The notes below the pieces were generated by a model that worked only from the letters and a program-made list of their open reading frames with translations, was not told the DNA's origin and did not search any database. This document shows positions 26,548-35,329 of a DNA stretch of 46,984 bases, in pieces (position 1 is the stretch's first letter; each line of letters begins with the position of its first letter). Position numbers and translations under genes: made by a program. Source of the DNA: Gemmatimonadota bacterium (GTDB taxonomy: Bacteria > Gemmatimonadota > Gemmatimonadetes > Longimicrobiales > Gaopeijiaceae); NCBI GenBank assembly GCA_022825135.1, contig JAJDYN010000039.1, positions 1 to 46,984 of the forward strand. The letters are read 5' to 3'.

Positions 26548-28370
26548 CGATCGCGCTCCGGGAACTCGACCACCTCCCGGTCCGTCCGGGGGTGTACATG
26601 CTGAAGGATGGCGACGGGGATGTTCTCTACATCGGCAAGGCCAACGCCCTGCGCGCCCGCGTGCGCAGCTATTTCCGTCCGGATCGCGCGCAGGCGCTGC
26701 GAACGCGCGAGCTGGCCCGCCGCACCGCCGCCGTGGAGACGATCGTGGTGGGCTCGGGCGCCGAGGCGCTCATCCTGGAAGCGAACCTCATCAAGGAGTA
26801 CCGTCCGCGGTTCAACATTCAGCTGCGCGACGACAAGAGCTATCCGCACATCAAGGTCACCGTGGCCGAGCCCTTCCCGCGTGTCTTCGTCACACGCCGG
26901 CTCCGCCAGGACGGATCGCGCTACTTCGGGCCCTATACCTCGGTAGGCCTGATGCGCCAGTCGCTCGAGGTCGTCAAGCGGCTCTATACAGTGCGCTCGT
27001 GCCGGTACCGGCTGCCCGGGGAAGCTCCGGCGCGTCCCTGCCTGGACTACCACATCGGGCGTTGCCAGGCCCCGTGCGTGGGGTTGCAGAGCCGGTCCGC
27101 GTACCGCGAGATGATCGACGAGATACTGCGCGTGCTGGGGGGCGATACCGAGTCCGTGCGAACACGCGTGGAGGCGCGCATGCAGGCGGCTGCCGAGGCG
27201 CTGGACTTCGAGGCCGCCGCAAGGCACCGCAACGTGCTGCAGGGGCTGGATGCCCTGAGCCGGCACCAGCGGGCCTACCGCCTGGGAGGCGGCGATCAGG
27301 ACGTGATCGGGCTGGCCCGCGACGGTGAACTCGGCACCGCGGTGGTTCTGCGCATACGGGGCGGACTCCTGCTGGGCCGCGATACCCGGCGACTCTCGGG
27401 TCTGTCCGACGAGGACGACGGTGCGCTCCTCGGCGCCGTGGCTTCCCGGTTCTATCTCGGCTCGGGAAGGGAAGGACAGACCGAGCTCCCCGGGGAGGTG
27501 CTGATTCCCGCCGAGTTCGAGGATCGCGCCCTGCTCGAGGGCATCCTCAGCCGGGCGGCCGGGCGCAAGGTGGTATTCCACCGGCCTCAGCGGGGTGACA
27601 AGGTGCGGCTGATCGAGCTCGCCAGCGCCAATGCGCGCCACACCATGGAGGACCGCGTCACCGCGCTCGAGTACGCCGCCGACCGTGCCGACGAGGTGCT
27701 GTACGATTTGCAGAACCGGCTCGGGCTCAAGGTGGTTCCCCGGCTGATGGCCTGCTTCGACGTATCTCATACCCAGGGTACGGATGTCGTGGCGAGCGTC
27801 GTCGTATTCCGCAATGGCGAGCCCCGCAAGGCCGCGTATCGGCGCATGCGCATCCGCGGCGGCTGGGGCAACGACGACTGCCGCTCGATGGGCGAAGCCG
27901 TCTCCCGCTATGCGAAAAGGCTGGTGAGGGAGGGAGCCCCGGTCCCGGACCTCGTGCTGGTGGACGGCGGCAGGGGCCAGCTCTCCGCCGCGCGCGCGGC
28001 TCTCCGTTCGGCGGGGCTGCGCGAGACGGCGGTCGCGTCGCTCGCGAAGCGCGAGGAGGAGGTGTTCCTGCCCGGCAGGAGCCGGCCGATCCGCATGGGC
28101 CGCGCGGACCGCGCGCTCCATCTCCTGCAGCGCATGCGCGACGAAGCGCACCGCTTCGCAGTATCCTACACCCGCAAGCTCAGGCGCAGGCGCACGCTCA
28201 CGAGCGAACTCGATCGGATTCCGGGGATCGGCGACAAGCGGCGGCAAGCGCTGCTGGCGCGCTTCGGGTCGGTGCGCGGCGTGCGTTCCGCGAGCCGGGC
28301 CGAGATCGCGAGGCTGCCCGGGTTCAGCGACGTGCTCGCGACGCGCGTGCTCACCTACCTGGGGAAATGA
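26544..28370 (+). CDS. uvrC: UvrABC system protein C
   Basis: A 608-residue excision nuclease subunit making the two cuts in nucleotide excision repair. The GIY-YIG domain starts at PGVYMLKDGDGDVLYIGKA (about 15-33), and a UVR motif (EALDFEAAARHRNVL) lies around 215-230. An RNase H-like domain with CFDVSHTQGTDVVASVV is near 403-419 and LVDGGRGQLSAA near 472-483. Two C-terminal helix-hairpin-helix motifs (IPGIGDKRRQALL and LPGFSDVLATRVL) end the protein. The start is ATG 26544; the frame is open far upstream, but only as the shadow of murJ. Confidence 0.96.
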   Translation: MTIALRELDHLPVRPGVYMLKDGDGDVLYIGKANALRARVRSYFRPDRAQALRTRELARRTAAVETIVVGSGAEALILEANLIKEYRPRFNIQLRDDKSYPHIKVTVAEPFPRVFVTRRLRQDGSRYFGPYTSVGLMRQSLEVVKRLYTVRSCRYRLPGEAPARPCLDYHIGRCQAPCVGLQSRSAYREMIDEILRVLGGDTESVRTRVEARMQAAAEALDFEAAARHRNVLQGLDALSRHQRAYRLGGGDQDVIGLARDGELGTAVVLRIRGGLLLGRDTRRLSGLSDEDDGALLGAVASRFYLGSGREGQTELPGEVLIPAEFEDRALLEGILSRAAGRKVVFHRPQRGDKVRLIELASANARHTMEDRVTALEYAADRADEVLYDLQNRLGLKVVPRLMACFDVSHTQGTDVVASVVVFRNGEPRKAAYRRMRIRGGWGNDDCRSMGEAVSRYAKRLVREGAPVPDLVLVDGGRGQLSAARAALRSAGLRETAVASLAKREEEVFLPGRSRPIRMGRADRALHLLQRMRDEAHRFAVSYTRKLRRRRTLTSELDRIPGIGDKRRQALLARFGSVRGVRSASRAEIARLPGFSDVLATRVLTYLGK

Positions 28371-28401
28371 CCGTGTCGAGGCCAACAGGGAGCAGCCCGG
28401 A

Positions 28402-29820
28402 ATGACCGTCCGCACCCGTTTCGCGCCCAGTCCCACAGGCCGCCTGCACGCGGGAAACGCGCGCGTGGCGGTCTTCAACTGGGCGTTCGCACGCCACCAT
28501 CACGGGACGTTCATCCTGCGCGTGGAGGACACCGACATCGAGCGCAACGTGGAGAACTCGCTCGAAACCATTCTCGAAGACCTGCGCTGGCTCGGGACCG
28601 TCTGGGACGAAGGCCCCGAGGTCGGAGGCGGTTTCGGCCCGTACCGACAGAGCGAGCGGAAGCCCGCGTATGGCGAAGCCGCCCGACGTCTCGTGGAGGC
28701 GGGACTGGCCTACCTCTGCTACTGCGGTCTGGAGGGCGCGGGTGAACCGGGCTTCCGCTATCCCGGCAACTGTCGGACCCTGACCCGGGACGAGCGGGTC
28801 CGGCGCGAGCGCGAAGGAATTCGCCCGGTGACGCGCTTTCACGTCCCCGCCGGCGAGATCGCGGTGCGCGACGAGGTCTACGGAACGGTCTCCTTTCCGC
28901 CGGACGAGTTCGGCGATTTCGTGATCGTACGCGCGGACGGGCGCCCGACCTACAACTTCGCGGTCGTGGTCGATGACATCGCCATGCGCATCACGCACGT
29001 CATCCGCGGAGTGGGCCACCTGTCCAACACCCCCAGGCAGGCAGTGCTTTTCGACGCCCTGGACGCGCCGCGGCCGGTCTTCGCCCATCTCCCAATGGTG
29101 CTGGGCGGGGACCGCCGCAAGCTGTCGAAGCGCGAGGGTGCGTCCTCGCTGGCGCTGTTGCGGGATTCGGGGTACCCGGCTGCCGCGGTCATGAACTACC
29201 TCTCGCTGCTGGGGTGGTCCGCTCCCGATGGGGAGGAGATCCTTACGCCCGTCGAGCTGGTCCGGGAGGTGGGACTCGAGCGCATCGGCACCAGCAACAC
29301 CGTGTACGACCCGGCCAAGCTGCGCTGGGTGTCGGGGAGGCACATCGCCGGCATGCCGCTCACCGAGCTGGCCCGCGCGGTTGAGCCCTTCGTCGATCCG
29401 GCGCGCGTTCCCGTGGACCGCTACGACCTGGTCCGCGCCGTTGACGTGATCCGCGGGCGCATGACCACCTTCGCGGAGGTCAACGACCATCTTGCCCTGT
29501 TCCTGGTGGCCCGCGGGCCGGAGCTGGACCGCCTTCACGCGGCTCTCCGGCACGACGCGGGCGCCGGCGCGGTGTTGCGCGCGGTGGCCGGTGGGCTTTC
29601 CTCCCTGCCCGAGTGGGAAGCTCCCGCCATCGGGCGGGCGATCCGCGCCGCGGGGCGGGAGGCGCGCGCGCGGGGCCCCGCGCTGTTCCACCCGGTCCGC
29701 AAGGCCGTGACCGGGCGGGAGAGCGGCCCCGACCTGGGACAGGTGCTGGGCGTCTACGGTCGCGACGAGACGCTGGAGCGCATCTCCGCCGCGCTTCCGG
29801 ATGGGCTGGCGGGAGACTGA
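28402..29820 (+). CDS. gltX: Glutamate--tRNA ligase
   Basis: A 472-residue class I synthetase. FAPSPTGRLHAGNAR (7-21) is the HIGH-type motif, VEDTDIERN lies near 47-55, and KLSKR (240-244) is the KMSKS motif. The helical anticodon-binding domain fills 300-472. The length is normal for bacterial GluRS. Whether it discriminates against tRNA-Gln cannot be judged here. It follows uvrC after 31 bases, and the next gene has its own promoter. Confidence 0.95.
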   Translation: MTVRTRFAPSPTGRLHAGNARVAVFNWAFARHHHGTFILRVEDTDIERNVENSLETILEDLRWLGTVWDEGPEVGGGFGPYRQSERKPAYGEAARRLVEAGLAYLCYCGLEGAGEPGFRYPGNCRTLTRDERVRREREGIRPVTRFHVPAGEIAVRDEVYGTVSFPPDEFGDFVIVRADGRPTYNFAVVVDDIAMRITHVIRGVGHLSNTPRQAVLFDALDAPRPVFAHLPMVLGGDRRKLSKREGASSLALLRDSGYPAAAVMNYLSLLGWSAPDGEEILTPVELVREVGLERIGTSNTVYDPAKLRWVSGRHIAGMPLTELARAVEPFVDPARVPVDRYDLVRAVDVIRGRMTTFAEVNDHLALFLVARGPELDRLHAALRHDAGAGAVLRAVAGGLSSLPEWEAPAIGRAIRAAGREARARGPALFHPVRKAVTGRESGPDLGQVLGVYGRDETLERISAALPDGLAGD

Positions 29821-29825
29821 GGCCA

Positions 29826-29837
29826 CGGTCGCGACCG
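29826..29837. repeat. 12-bp perfect palindrome downstream of gltX
   Basis: CGGTCGCGACCG lies just after the gltX stop, followed at 29853-29860 by CTCGCGAG and then a run of eight C (29863-29870). No T-run follows, so it is not a classical terminator. It may be a transcription-end hairpin or a protein site. Confidence 0.35.
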
Positions 29838-29874
29838 GCCCGTCGCGCGCGGCTCGCGAGGTCCCCCCCCGGGT

Positions 29875-29903
29875 TTGACGAGAGTCCCCCTTCATGTGAT
29901 ACT
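29875..29903 (+). promoter_or_regulatory. Sigma-70-type promoter of the TPR lipoprotein gene
   Basis: TTGACG (29875-29880) and GATACT (29898-29903) are separated by exactly 17 bases. TG at 29895-29896, one base before the -10 box, makes an extended -10. The local base composition is much richer in A+T than the surroundings. It leaves an untranslated leader of roughly 85 bases ending in AGGAGGAA (29981-29988). Confidence 0.8.
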
Positions 29904-29993
29904 GTCAGGTTCTACGAGTGCCTTTATCTGGTACTTGGAAATCGTGTGCGGAGCGGCAGCTCGGGCGCGCATCAATCGAGAGGAGGAAGCCGG

Positions 29994-31415
29994 ATGAGGT
30001 TCCAGCCTGGCGTCGTGCTGGCGGCGAGTATGGTGATCGTGGCGGGCGGATGCGCCGCCGGTTCAGGTGGTGGGGGGGGCGACACGCCCATGCCGCCGGG
30101 CATGGAGGAGGGAGTCCCGCCGCGCGACAACATGTTTACGCGCACTGCCGCGCTGGCATTGTCCCAGGCCATGCAGAACGCCGACCCTGCGGAGCGCCAG
30201 TCGCGGTACCAGGAAGCGCTTCAGGCGGCCCTCGACGGCATCGCCAACGAGCCCAACAATCCCCAGTCGTACCGCCAGGCCGGAGAAGCCTACGTGGGGC
30301 TGAACGACCTCGCCGGCGCCGACTCGATGTGGACGAGAGCCGAAGACCTCTACCCGCTCTACTCGTTCGACCTCAACCCTCTCCGCGAGCAGCAGTGGGT
30401 GAATCAGTACAACCTGGCGGTGAACCAGATCCAGGCGGGCGACATGGAAGGGGCGATCCCCCAGCTGGAGTCGGCGCACACGATCTACAGGGGGCGCCCG
30501 GAGGCGATGCTCAACCTGGGTTCACTCCACGCACAGCTTGGCAACGATGGCGATGCGGTGGACTGGTACAGGACCGCACTCGAACTGCTTCGGAGCCCCG
30601 AATTCGACGCGCAGCCGGAAGACATCCAGGCGACATGGTCGGAAAACGAGGAAATCGCCGCCTTCAACCTGGCCCAGATCCTGGCGAACGCCGGCCGCAA
30701 CGAGGAAGCCGAGGTGGCCTACCGCACCTATCTGGAGCGAAGCCCGGACAACGTCACCGCGCTGAGCAACCTCGCCGTGGTCCTGATGGCCATGGACCGC
30801 AACGCGGAGGCCGCCGAAATCTATGAGGCGCTCCTGGCGCGCACCGACCTGAATGCGCGCGACTACTACGTCACCGGCATCGGCCTCTACAACGCCGAGA
30901 ACTACTCGATGGCCGCGCAGGCCTTCGGCCGGTCGTACGAACTCATTCCCGAGAGCCGGGACGCGCTCTACAACTACGCCCAGGCTCTCTACCTCGCGGG
31001 AGAGCTGGACGAGCTCTATCCGGCTGCGGTATCGCTGGCGGAGATGGACCCGTACAACAACAACGTCTATCGGCTGCTCGCCCAGGGACTGATGGCCCAG
31101 GGAGACACGGCGGAAGCGGCGCGGGTGCTGGAAGAGGAGATGGCGACCCTGGAGTTCGAGATCGACGGCACCATGCTGCAGCCGTTCGGCGGGGGCGGGG
31201 GGGTCGTCAACGGGGAGCTTGTCAACCACTCCCTTGAAGGCGGCTCGGTCGACATCCGCGTGTTTTTCTACGGCACGGACGGGCTCGAAATCGGAACCAT
31301 GGACGTCTCGGTGCCGGTGCCCGCGGCGGATATGAGGGAGGTGTTCCGGGTCGAACTCGACACCGATCAGGATGTGGTCGCCTATCGATACGAGGTCATT
31401 TCTCCGGAGCCATAA
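29994..31415 (+). CDS. TPR-repeat lipoprotein
   Basis: A 473-residue protein with a very strong Shine-Dalgarno site (AGGAGGAA, 29981-29988). The signal peptide ends at VIVAGGC, a loose lipobox with Cys21 as the acylated residue, followed by a Gly/Ser linker. From about 55 to 385 there are TPR-like helical pairs, for example QYNLAVNQIQAGDMEGAIPQLESA and EAMLNLGSLHAQLGNDGDAVDWY. The C-terminal 75 residues form a beta-rich domain (EGGSVDIRVFFYGTDG, MREVFRVELD) resembling an FxLYD-like fold. It is likely in the outer membrane or periplasm; its role is not known. A good promoter precedes it. Confidence 0.85.
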   Translation: MRFQPGVVLAASMVIVAGGCAAGSGGGGGDTPMPPGMEEGVPPRDNMFTRTAALALSQAMQNADPAERQSRYQEALQAALDGIANEPNNPQSYRQAGEAYVGLNDLAGADSMWTRAEDLYPLYSFDLNPLREQQWVNQYNLAVNQIQAGDMEGAIPQLESAHTIYRGRPEAMLNLGSLHAQLGNDGDAVDWYRTALELLRSPEFDAQPEDIQATWSENEEIAAFNLAQILANAGRNEEAEVAYRTYLERSPDNVTALSNLAVVLMAMDRNAEAAEIYEALLARTDLNARDYYVTGIGLYNAENYSMAAQAFGRSYELIPESRDALYNYAQALYLAGELDELYPAAVSLAEMDPYNNNVYRLLAQGLMAQGDTAEAARVLEEEMATLEFEIDGTMLQPFGGGGGVVNGELVNHSLEGGSVDIRVFFYGTDGLEIGTMDVSVPVPAADMREVFRVELDTDQDVVAYRYEVISPEP

Positions 31416-31436
31416 CTTCGCAGGGCCTGCGGGGGC

Positions 31437-31470
31437 CCCGGGCGACGGCGCGCACGACGCATCGCCCGGG
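31437..31470 (+). terminator. GC-rich hairpin after the TPR lipoprotein gene
   Basis: CCCGGGCGA (31437-31445) and TCGCCCGGG (31462-31470) form a 9-bp stem with a 16-base loop, 22 bases after the stop codon. There is no T-run, so it may be a weak terminator or an RNA 3'-end stabiliser ahead of the tRNA gene. Confidence 0.4.
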
Positions 31471-31493
31471 CCGCTGCCCGGTCAGGTCCATCC

Positions 31494-31566
31494 GCGGGCG
31501 TAGCTCAGTTGGTAGAGCATCAGCTTCCCAAGCTGAGGGTCGCCGGTTCGAGCCCGGTCGCCCGCT
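31494..31566 (+). tRNA. tRNA-Gly (anticodon CCC)
   Basis: Full cloverleaf. The acceptor stem GCGGGCG (31494-31500) pairs with CGCCCGC (31559-31565), with discriminator T. The D arm is GCTCAGTTGGTAGAGC. The anticodon stem TCAGC/GCTGA holds the loop TTCCCAA with anticodon CCC, and the T arm is GCCGG-TTCGAGC-CCGGT. CCA is not encoded. It reads GGG codons, common in this GC-rich genome. Confidence 0.95.
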
Positions 31567-31573
31567 TCCTTCC

Positions 31574-31600
31574 CGGGTGACGAATCCGTCGCCCGTTCCT
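31574..31600 (+). terminator. Probable terminator hairpin after tRNA-Gly
   Basis: CGGGTGACG (31574-31582) pairs with CGTCGCCCG (31587-31595) over a 4-base loop (nine pairs, one G-T). It is followed by a short pyrimidine stretch TTCCT. It begins 8 bases after the tRNA. Confidence 0.5.
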
Positions 31601-31653
31601 CGCCGGCGGCGATGCCGACCTGCCCGCGCCGTTCAGACCTGGAGACGAGCACC

Positions 31654-32061
31654 ATGAAGCCCATCCTGACCGCGACCTCCACCATCGCCTTGCTGGTTGC
31701 CGCCTGCGGGCCCGGGGCCGAGTCCTCGGGAGAGCCGGAGCAGACGACCGGACGCACGCCCCAGTTCGAGAACGAGTATGTCGAAGTCTGGAAGAGCGTG
31801 ATCGTGCCCAACCAGCCGCTGGAGATGCACCGTCACGACAATCCCCGCGCCATCATCGCGCTCAAGGGCGGGACGCTGACGGTTGTGAACGACGCCGGCG
31901 AGCGGCGCGACATGACCTGGGAGACCGGCAGCGCCTACTGGCTCGAGGCCGACCCGCCAGGCGAGCTGCATGGGGACGTGAACGAGGGACCGGAGCCGGT
32001 GGAGGTGATCGTCGTGCAGCTGAAGAACCCCGCGATGGGGAGCGCGCCGGGCGGCCGCTGA
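31654..32061 (+). CDS. Cupin-fold lipoprotein
   Basis: A 135-residue protein. The signal peptide ends at LLVAAC (Cys18 as the acylated residue), followed by a Ser/Glu/Thr linker. A single small cupin barrel spans about 45-125. EMHRHD supplies two histidines, IIALKGGTLTVV is the central strand, and GELHGDVN holds a further His, so a metal site is possible. The start is ATG 31654 after GGAGA. It stands between tRNA-Gly and the DUF512 gene, with no functional link evident. Confidence 0.75.
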   Translation: MKPILTATSTIALLVAACGPGAESSGEPEQTTGRTPQFENEYVEVWKSVIVPNQPLEMHRHDNPRAIIALKGGTLTVVNDAGERRDMTWETGSAYWLEADPPGELHGDVNEGPEPVEVIVVQLKNPAMGSAPGGR

Positions 32062-32091
32062 GCGACCGCGCAGGCGCCGGAGAAACAGGGG

Positions 32092-33363
32092 ATGGTTCGG
32101 ATCGCCGGGGTCGAGAGCGGGAGCATCGCCGACGAGCTCCGGCTCGAGATCGGCACCCGCGTCGTGCGCATCAACGGGCAGCGTGTGCGCGACGGCATCG
32201 ACCTGGCCTTCCTGCTCGGGGACCCGGACCTGGCCGTCGAGACGGTCTCTCCGGCAGGCGAACGCTCCGTCTACGAGATCGAACGGGATCCGGGGACCCC
32301 GATCGGGCTGGTCCCGGAACCCGACAAGATCCGCGAATGCGCCAACAAGTGCGTCTTCTGCTTCATCGACGGCAATCCGAAGGACGCGCGCCGCAGCCTG
32401 TGGCTGCGTGATGACGACTTCCGGCTCTCCTTCACCTACGGGAGCTACGTCACCCTGACCAACCTCGGACCGCGCGGCCTCCAGCGGCTCGTCGACCAGC
32501 GCATCTCGCCGCTGTACGTGAGCGTGCACGCCACCGAACCGGCGGTACGCGAACGTCTGCTGGTCAACCGGCGGGCGGGGCTCATCATGGAGCAGCTTTC
32601 CTTCCTGCTCGAAGGGGGGCTGGAGGTGCACACCCAGGTGGTGCTCTGCCCGGAATGGAACGACGGCGCGCACCTCGAGCGGACCATCGACGACCTCTGG
32701 TCGCTGGGGACGGGGGTGCGCTCGCTGTCGGTGGTTCCGGTGGGGCTCACCAGGTACAACGAGAACCGGCCGGTGCGGCGACTCACCGCGGCCGAGGCCG
32801 CCTTCGCGATCGAACAGGTCGAGCGGGCCCGGCAGCGGACGCCCGGGCGGCGCGAGACGCGGTGGGCCTATGCCGCCGACGAGATGTTCCTGATCGCGGG
32901 GATGGAGGTGCCGGGTGTCTCCTACTACGACGACCTCTCGCTCATGGAAAACGGGGTGGGGGCGGTGCGCCGCTTCCTGGACGACCTGGACGCCGGGATG
33001 GGCACGCTTCCCGATCTCGCCGGGCACCGCATCCGGGTGGTGACGGGCCGGTCGATGGCGCCCTGGATCGAAGCCCGCGCCGGGCGGCTCGAATCCGCCA
33101 CGCGGGCGGAGGTCGACGTGCTGGCCGTGGCCAACCGCTACTTCGGGGACGGGGTGACGGTCGCGGGCCTGCTCGCGGGGCACGACATGCGCGCGGCGCT
33201 GGGGGAGGGAAGGCGGGAGGACATCGTCCTGCTTCCGGCCGAGGCAGTCAACGCCGACGGGGTGTTCGTCGACGACTACCCCCTCGCGCGCCTGGAGCGC
33301 GAACTGGCGCCGGCGAAGGTGCTCGCCGGCCACGAGATCACGCGCTTGCTGTCGGAACCATGA
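32092..33363 (+). CDS. DUF512 radical-SAM-like protein with N-terminal PDZ
   Basis: A 423-residue protein. Residues 1-65 form a PDZ-like domain (VESGSIADELRLEIGTRVVRINGQRV). A cysteine motif C83-x3-C87-x2-C90 (CANKCVFCF) matches radical-SAM iron-sulfur binding. A barrel-like core contains YVSVHATEP and the DUF512 C-terminal half, with VVTGRSMAPWI and the VANRYFGDGVTVAGLL segment. The family is conserved but of unknown substrate. As in many genomes it lies directly upstream of der; here its stop overlaps the der ATG. Confidence 0.88.
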   Translation: MVRIAGVESGSIADELRLEIGTRVVRINGQRVRDGIDLAFLLGDPDLAVETVSPAGERSVYEIERDPGTPIGLVPEPDKIRECANKCVFCFIDGNPKDARRSLWLRDDDFRLSFTYGSYVTLTNLGPRGLQRLVDQRISPLYVSVHATEPAVRERLLVNRRAGLIMEQLSFLLEGGLEVHTQVVLCPEWNDGAHLERTIDDLWSLGTGVRSLSVVPVGLTRYNENRPVRRLTAAEAAFAIEQVERARQRTPGRRETRWAYAADEMFLIAGMEVPGVSYYDDLSLMENGVGAVRRFLDDLDAGMGTLPDLAGHRIRVVTGRSMAPWIEARAGRLESATRAEVDVLAVANRYFGDGVTVAGLLAGHDMRAALGEGRREDIVLLPAEAVNADGVFVDDYPLARLERELAPAKVLAGHEITRLLSEP

Positions 33364-34697
33364 TCGGCATGCGGCTCCCGGTGGTCGCGGTGGTCGGCCG
33401 TCCCAACGTGGGCAAGTCCACCCTCTTCAATCGCGTCCTGGGACGGCGCAAGGCCATCGTTGACGACACCCCGGGCGTGACCCGGGACCGGCACTTCGCC
33501 CGCGCCGACTGGGCGGGAAGGGACTTCTTCCTGGTCGACACCGGCGGGGTGGTGGAGGGCAGTGACAGCCCGCTCGACAGGGCGGTGCGCGCCCAGGCAC
33601 TGGCGGCGGTCGGGGAAGCCGACCTGATTCTCTTCGTTGTCGACGCCAGAGACGGCATCCATCCGCTGGACGAAAAGCTGGCCACGGTGCTGCGGCTGAG
33701 CGAGCGCCCGGTCCTGCTGGTGGCGAACAAGGTGGACAACCTTCCGCGCGAGACGTCGCATCACGAGTTCTGGGCGCTGGGCGTGGGCGAGCCCGTCCCC
33801 GTGAGCGCGATTTCCGGAAAGGGAAGCGGCGACCTGCTCGACGTGGTGCTGGAGGCGCTCCCCGACCCCGAAACCGTCCCGGCCGAGCCGGACACGGTGC
33901 GGGTGGCGGTGATCGGCAAGCCCAACGTGGGCAAGTCGAGCTTCGTCAACCGGCTCTTCGGCGAGGAACGCATGGTGGTCAGCGAGACGGCCGGCACCAC
34001 ACGCGACCCCGTGGACTCGACGATGCGCTACCACGGCCGCAGTCTGGTTTTCGTGGACACCGCCGGGCTCCGCCGCCAGGCCCGCATCCACGACTCCATC
34101 GAGTACTACGCGTGGCTGCGGGCGAACCGGGTGATCCGCGAGGCGGACGTCTGCCTGGTTCTGACGGATGCCTCCTCCGGCATCCACATGCAGGACGTGA
34201 AGGTTGCCGAGGCAGCGTGGGACTCGGGCTGCGGGGTCATCCTGGCCGTCAACAAATGGGATCTGGTCGAGAGGAACGGCTCCACGGCGCCCGGAATTGA
34301 AAAGGCGGTGCGCGCGCGAACCCCGTTTCTTCGCTGGGTGCCCTTCGTTTTCACCTCGGCGCTCACCGGCCAGCGGGTGCGCAGGACCCTCGACCTCGTG
34401 CTCCGGGTCCAGGCGGAGCGGGAGCGGCGCATCCCGACCGCCGAATTGAACCGGGAGCTGGGGCGGCTGGTGGCGCGGCATCCGCCGGCTCACTCGCGCG
34501 GGCGCGCGGTCAAGGTGCGCTACGGCACCCAGGTGGGCGTCGCTCCTCCGGCCTTCGTCCTCTTCAGCAATCTGCCGAGAGAGATTCAACCGGCGTACGT
34601 TCGTTATCTTGAGAACGGGTTCCGCAGCCGATGGCCGATGGCCGGCTCCCCGCTGCGGATGCGCTTCAAGGCGGATGGAGGCTCGGGCGGACGATGA
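33360..34697 (+). CDS. der: GTPase Der (EngA)
   Basis: A 445-residue double GTPase needed for 50S ribosome assembly. The first P-loop GRPNVGKST is at about 12-20 with VDTGG near 60, and the second P-loop GKPNVGKSS starts at 186 with DTAGLR following. The C-terminal KH-like domain covers about 355-440. It starts at ATG 33360 within the DUF512 stop (ATGA), and its own stop overlaps plsY. Confidence 0.96.
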   Translation: MIGMRLPVVAVVGRPNVGKSTLFNRVLGRRKAIVDDTPGVTRDRHFARADWAGRDFFLVDTGGVVEGSDSPLDRAVRAQALAAVGEADLILFVVDARDGIHPLDEKLATVLRLSERPVLLVANKVDNLPRETSHHEFWALGVGEPVPVSAISGKGSGDLLDVVLEALPDPETVPAEPDTVRVAVIGKPNVGKSSFVNRLFGEERMVVSETAGTTRDPVDSTMRYHGRSLVFVDTAGLRRQARIHDSIEYYAWLRANRVIREADVCLVLTDASSGIHMQDVKVAEAAWDSGCGVILAVNKWDLVERNGSTAPGIEKAVRARTPFLRWVPFVFTSALTGQRVRRTLDLVLRVQAERERRIPTAELNRELGRLVARHPPAHSRGRAVKVRYGTQVGVAPPAFVLFSNLPREIQPAYVRYLENGFRSRWPMAGSPLRMRFKADGGSGGR

Positions 34698-35329
34698 CGC
34701 CGTTGATCTGGGTGCTGGCCGCCTATCTCGCGGGATCGCTGCCCACCAGCTTCGTGGTCGGGAAGGCGATCGGCGGCATGGACCTGCGGCGCGAGGGAAG
34801 CGGCAACCTGGGCGCGACCAACGTCTACCGCGCGATGGGGTTGCGCGTGGCGGTGCCGGTGGGACTGGTGGATGTCGGCAAGGGCTGGCTGCCGGCCTGG
34901 CTGTTTCCGATGCTCGATGGCGGCGCCGCGGACGGATGGGCGGCAGCCTACGGGGCGGCCGCGATCCTCGGCCACACCTTCTCCTGCTGGGTGCGCTTCC
35001 GGGGCGGGAAGGGCGTAGCCACCGCCGCCGGAGCCTTTCTCGCGCTGTCGCCGCTCGCCGTATTGGCCGCCGCGCTGGTCTGGGTGCTGGTCCTGGCAAT
35101 GCGGGGCATCGTATCGCTGGCGTCGATCGCGGCGGCACTCGTGCTTCCGGCGACGGTGCTGGCTGGGAATGCGGCGGGTCGCGCGGCGGATCCCTGGGTC
35201 ACGGGGTTTGCGATTCTCGCCGGCGCTTTCGTCGTCTGGGCGCACCGGTCCAATATCGGGCGATTGCTGAGGGGCGAGGAAAAGCGTATCCACGACGATC
35301 GCCGGGCCCGGCGGGGCGAAGGTGGCTGA
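34694..35329 (+). CDS. plsY: Glycerol-3-phosphate acyltransferase PlsY
   Basis: A 211-residue inner-membrane enzyme with about five membrane segments. It transfers acyl from acyl-phosphate to glycerol-3-phosphate. The three loop motifs are visible: GSLPTSFVVGK (about 15-25), GSGNLGATNVYRAMG (about 35-49) and RFRGGKGVATAAG (about 101-113). It is followed by gpsA, which makes its substrate. The stop overlaps the gpsA GTG start by 8 bases. Confidence 0.95.
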   Translation: MTPLIWVLAAYLAGSLPTSFVVGKAIGGMDLRREGSGNLGATNVYRAMGLRVAVPVGLVDVGKGWLPAWLFPMLDGGAADGWAAAYGAAAILGHTFSCWVRFRGGKGVATAAGAFLALSPLAVLAAALVWVLVLAMRGIVSLASIAAALVLPATVLAGNAAGRAADPWVTGFAILAGAFVVWAHRSNIGRLLRGEEKRIHDDRRARRGEGG

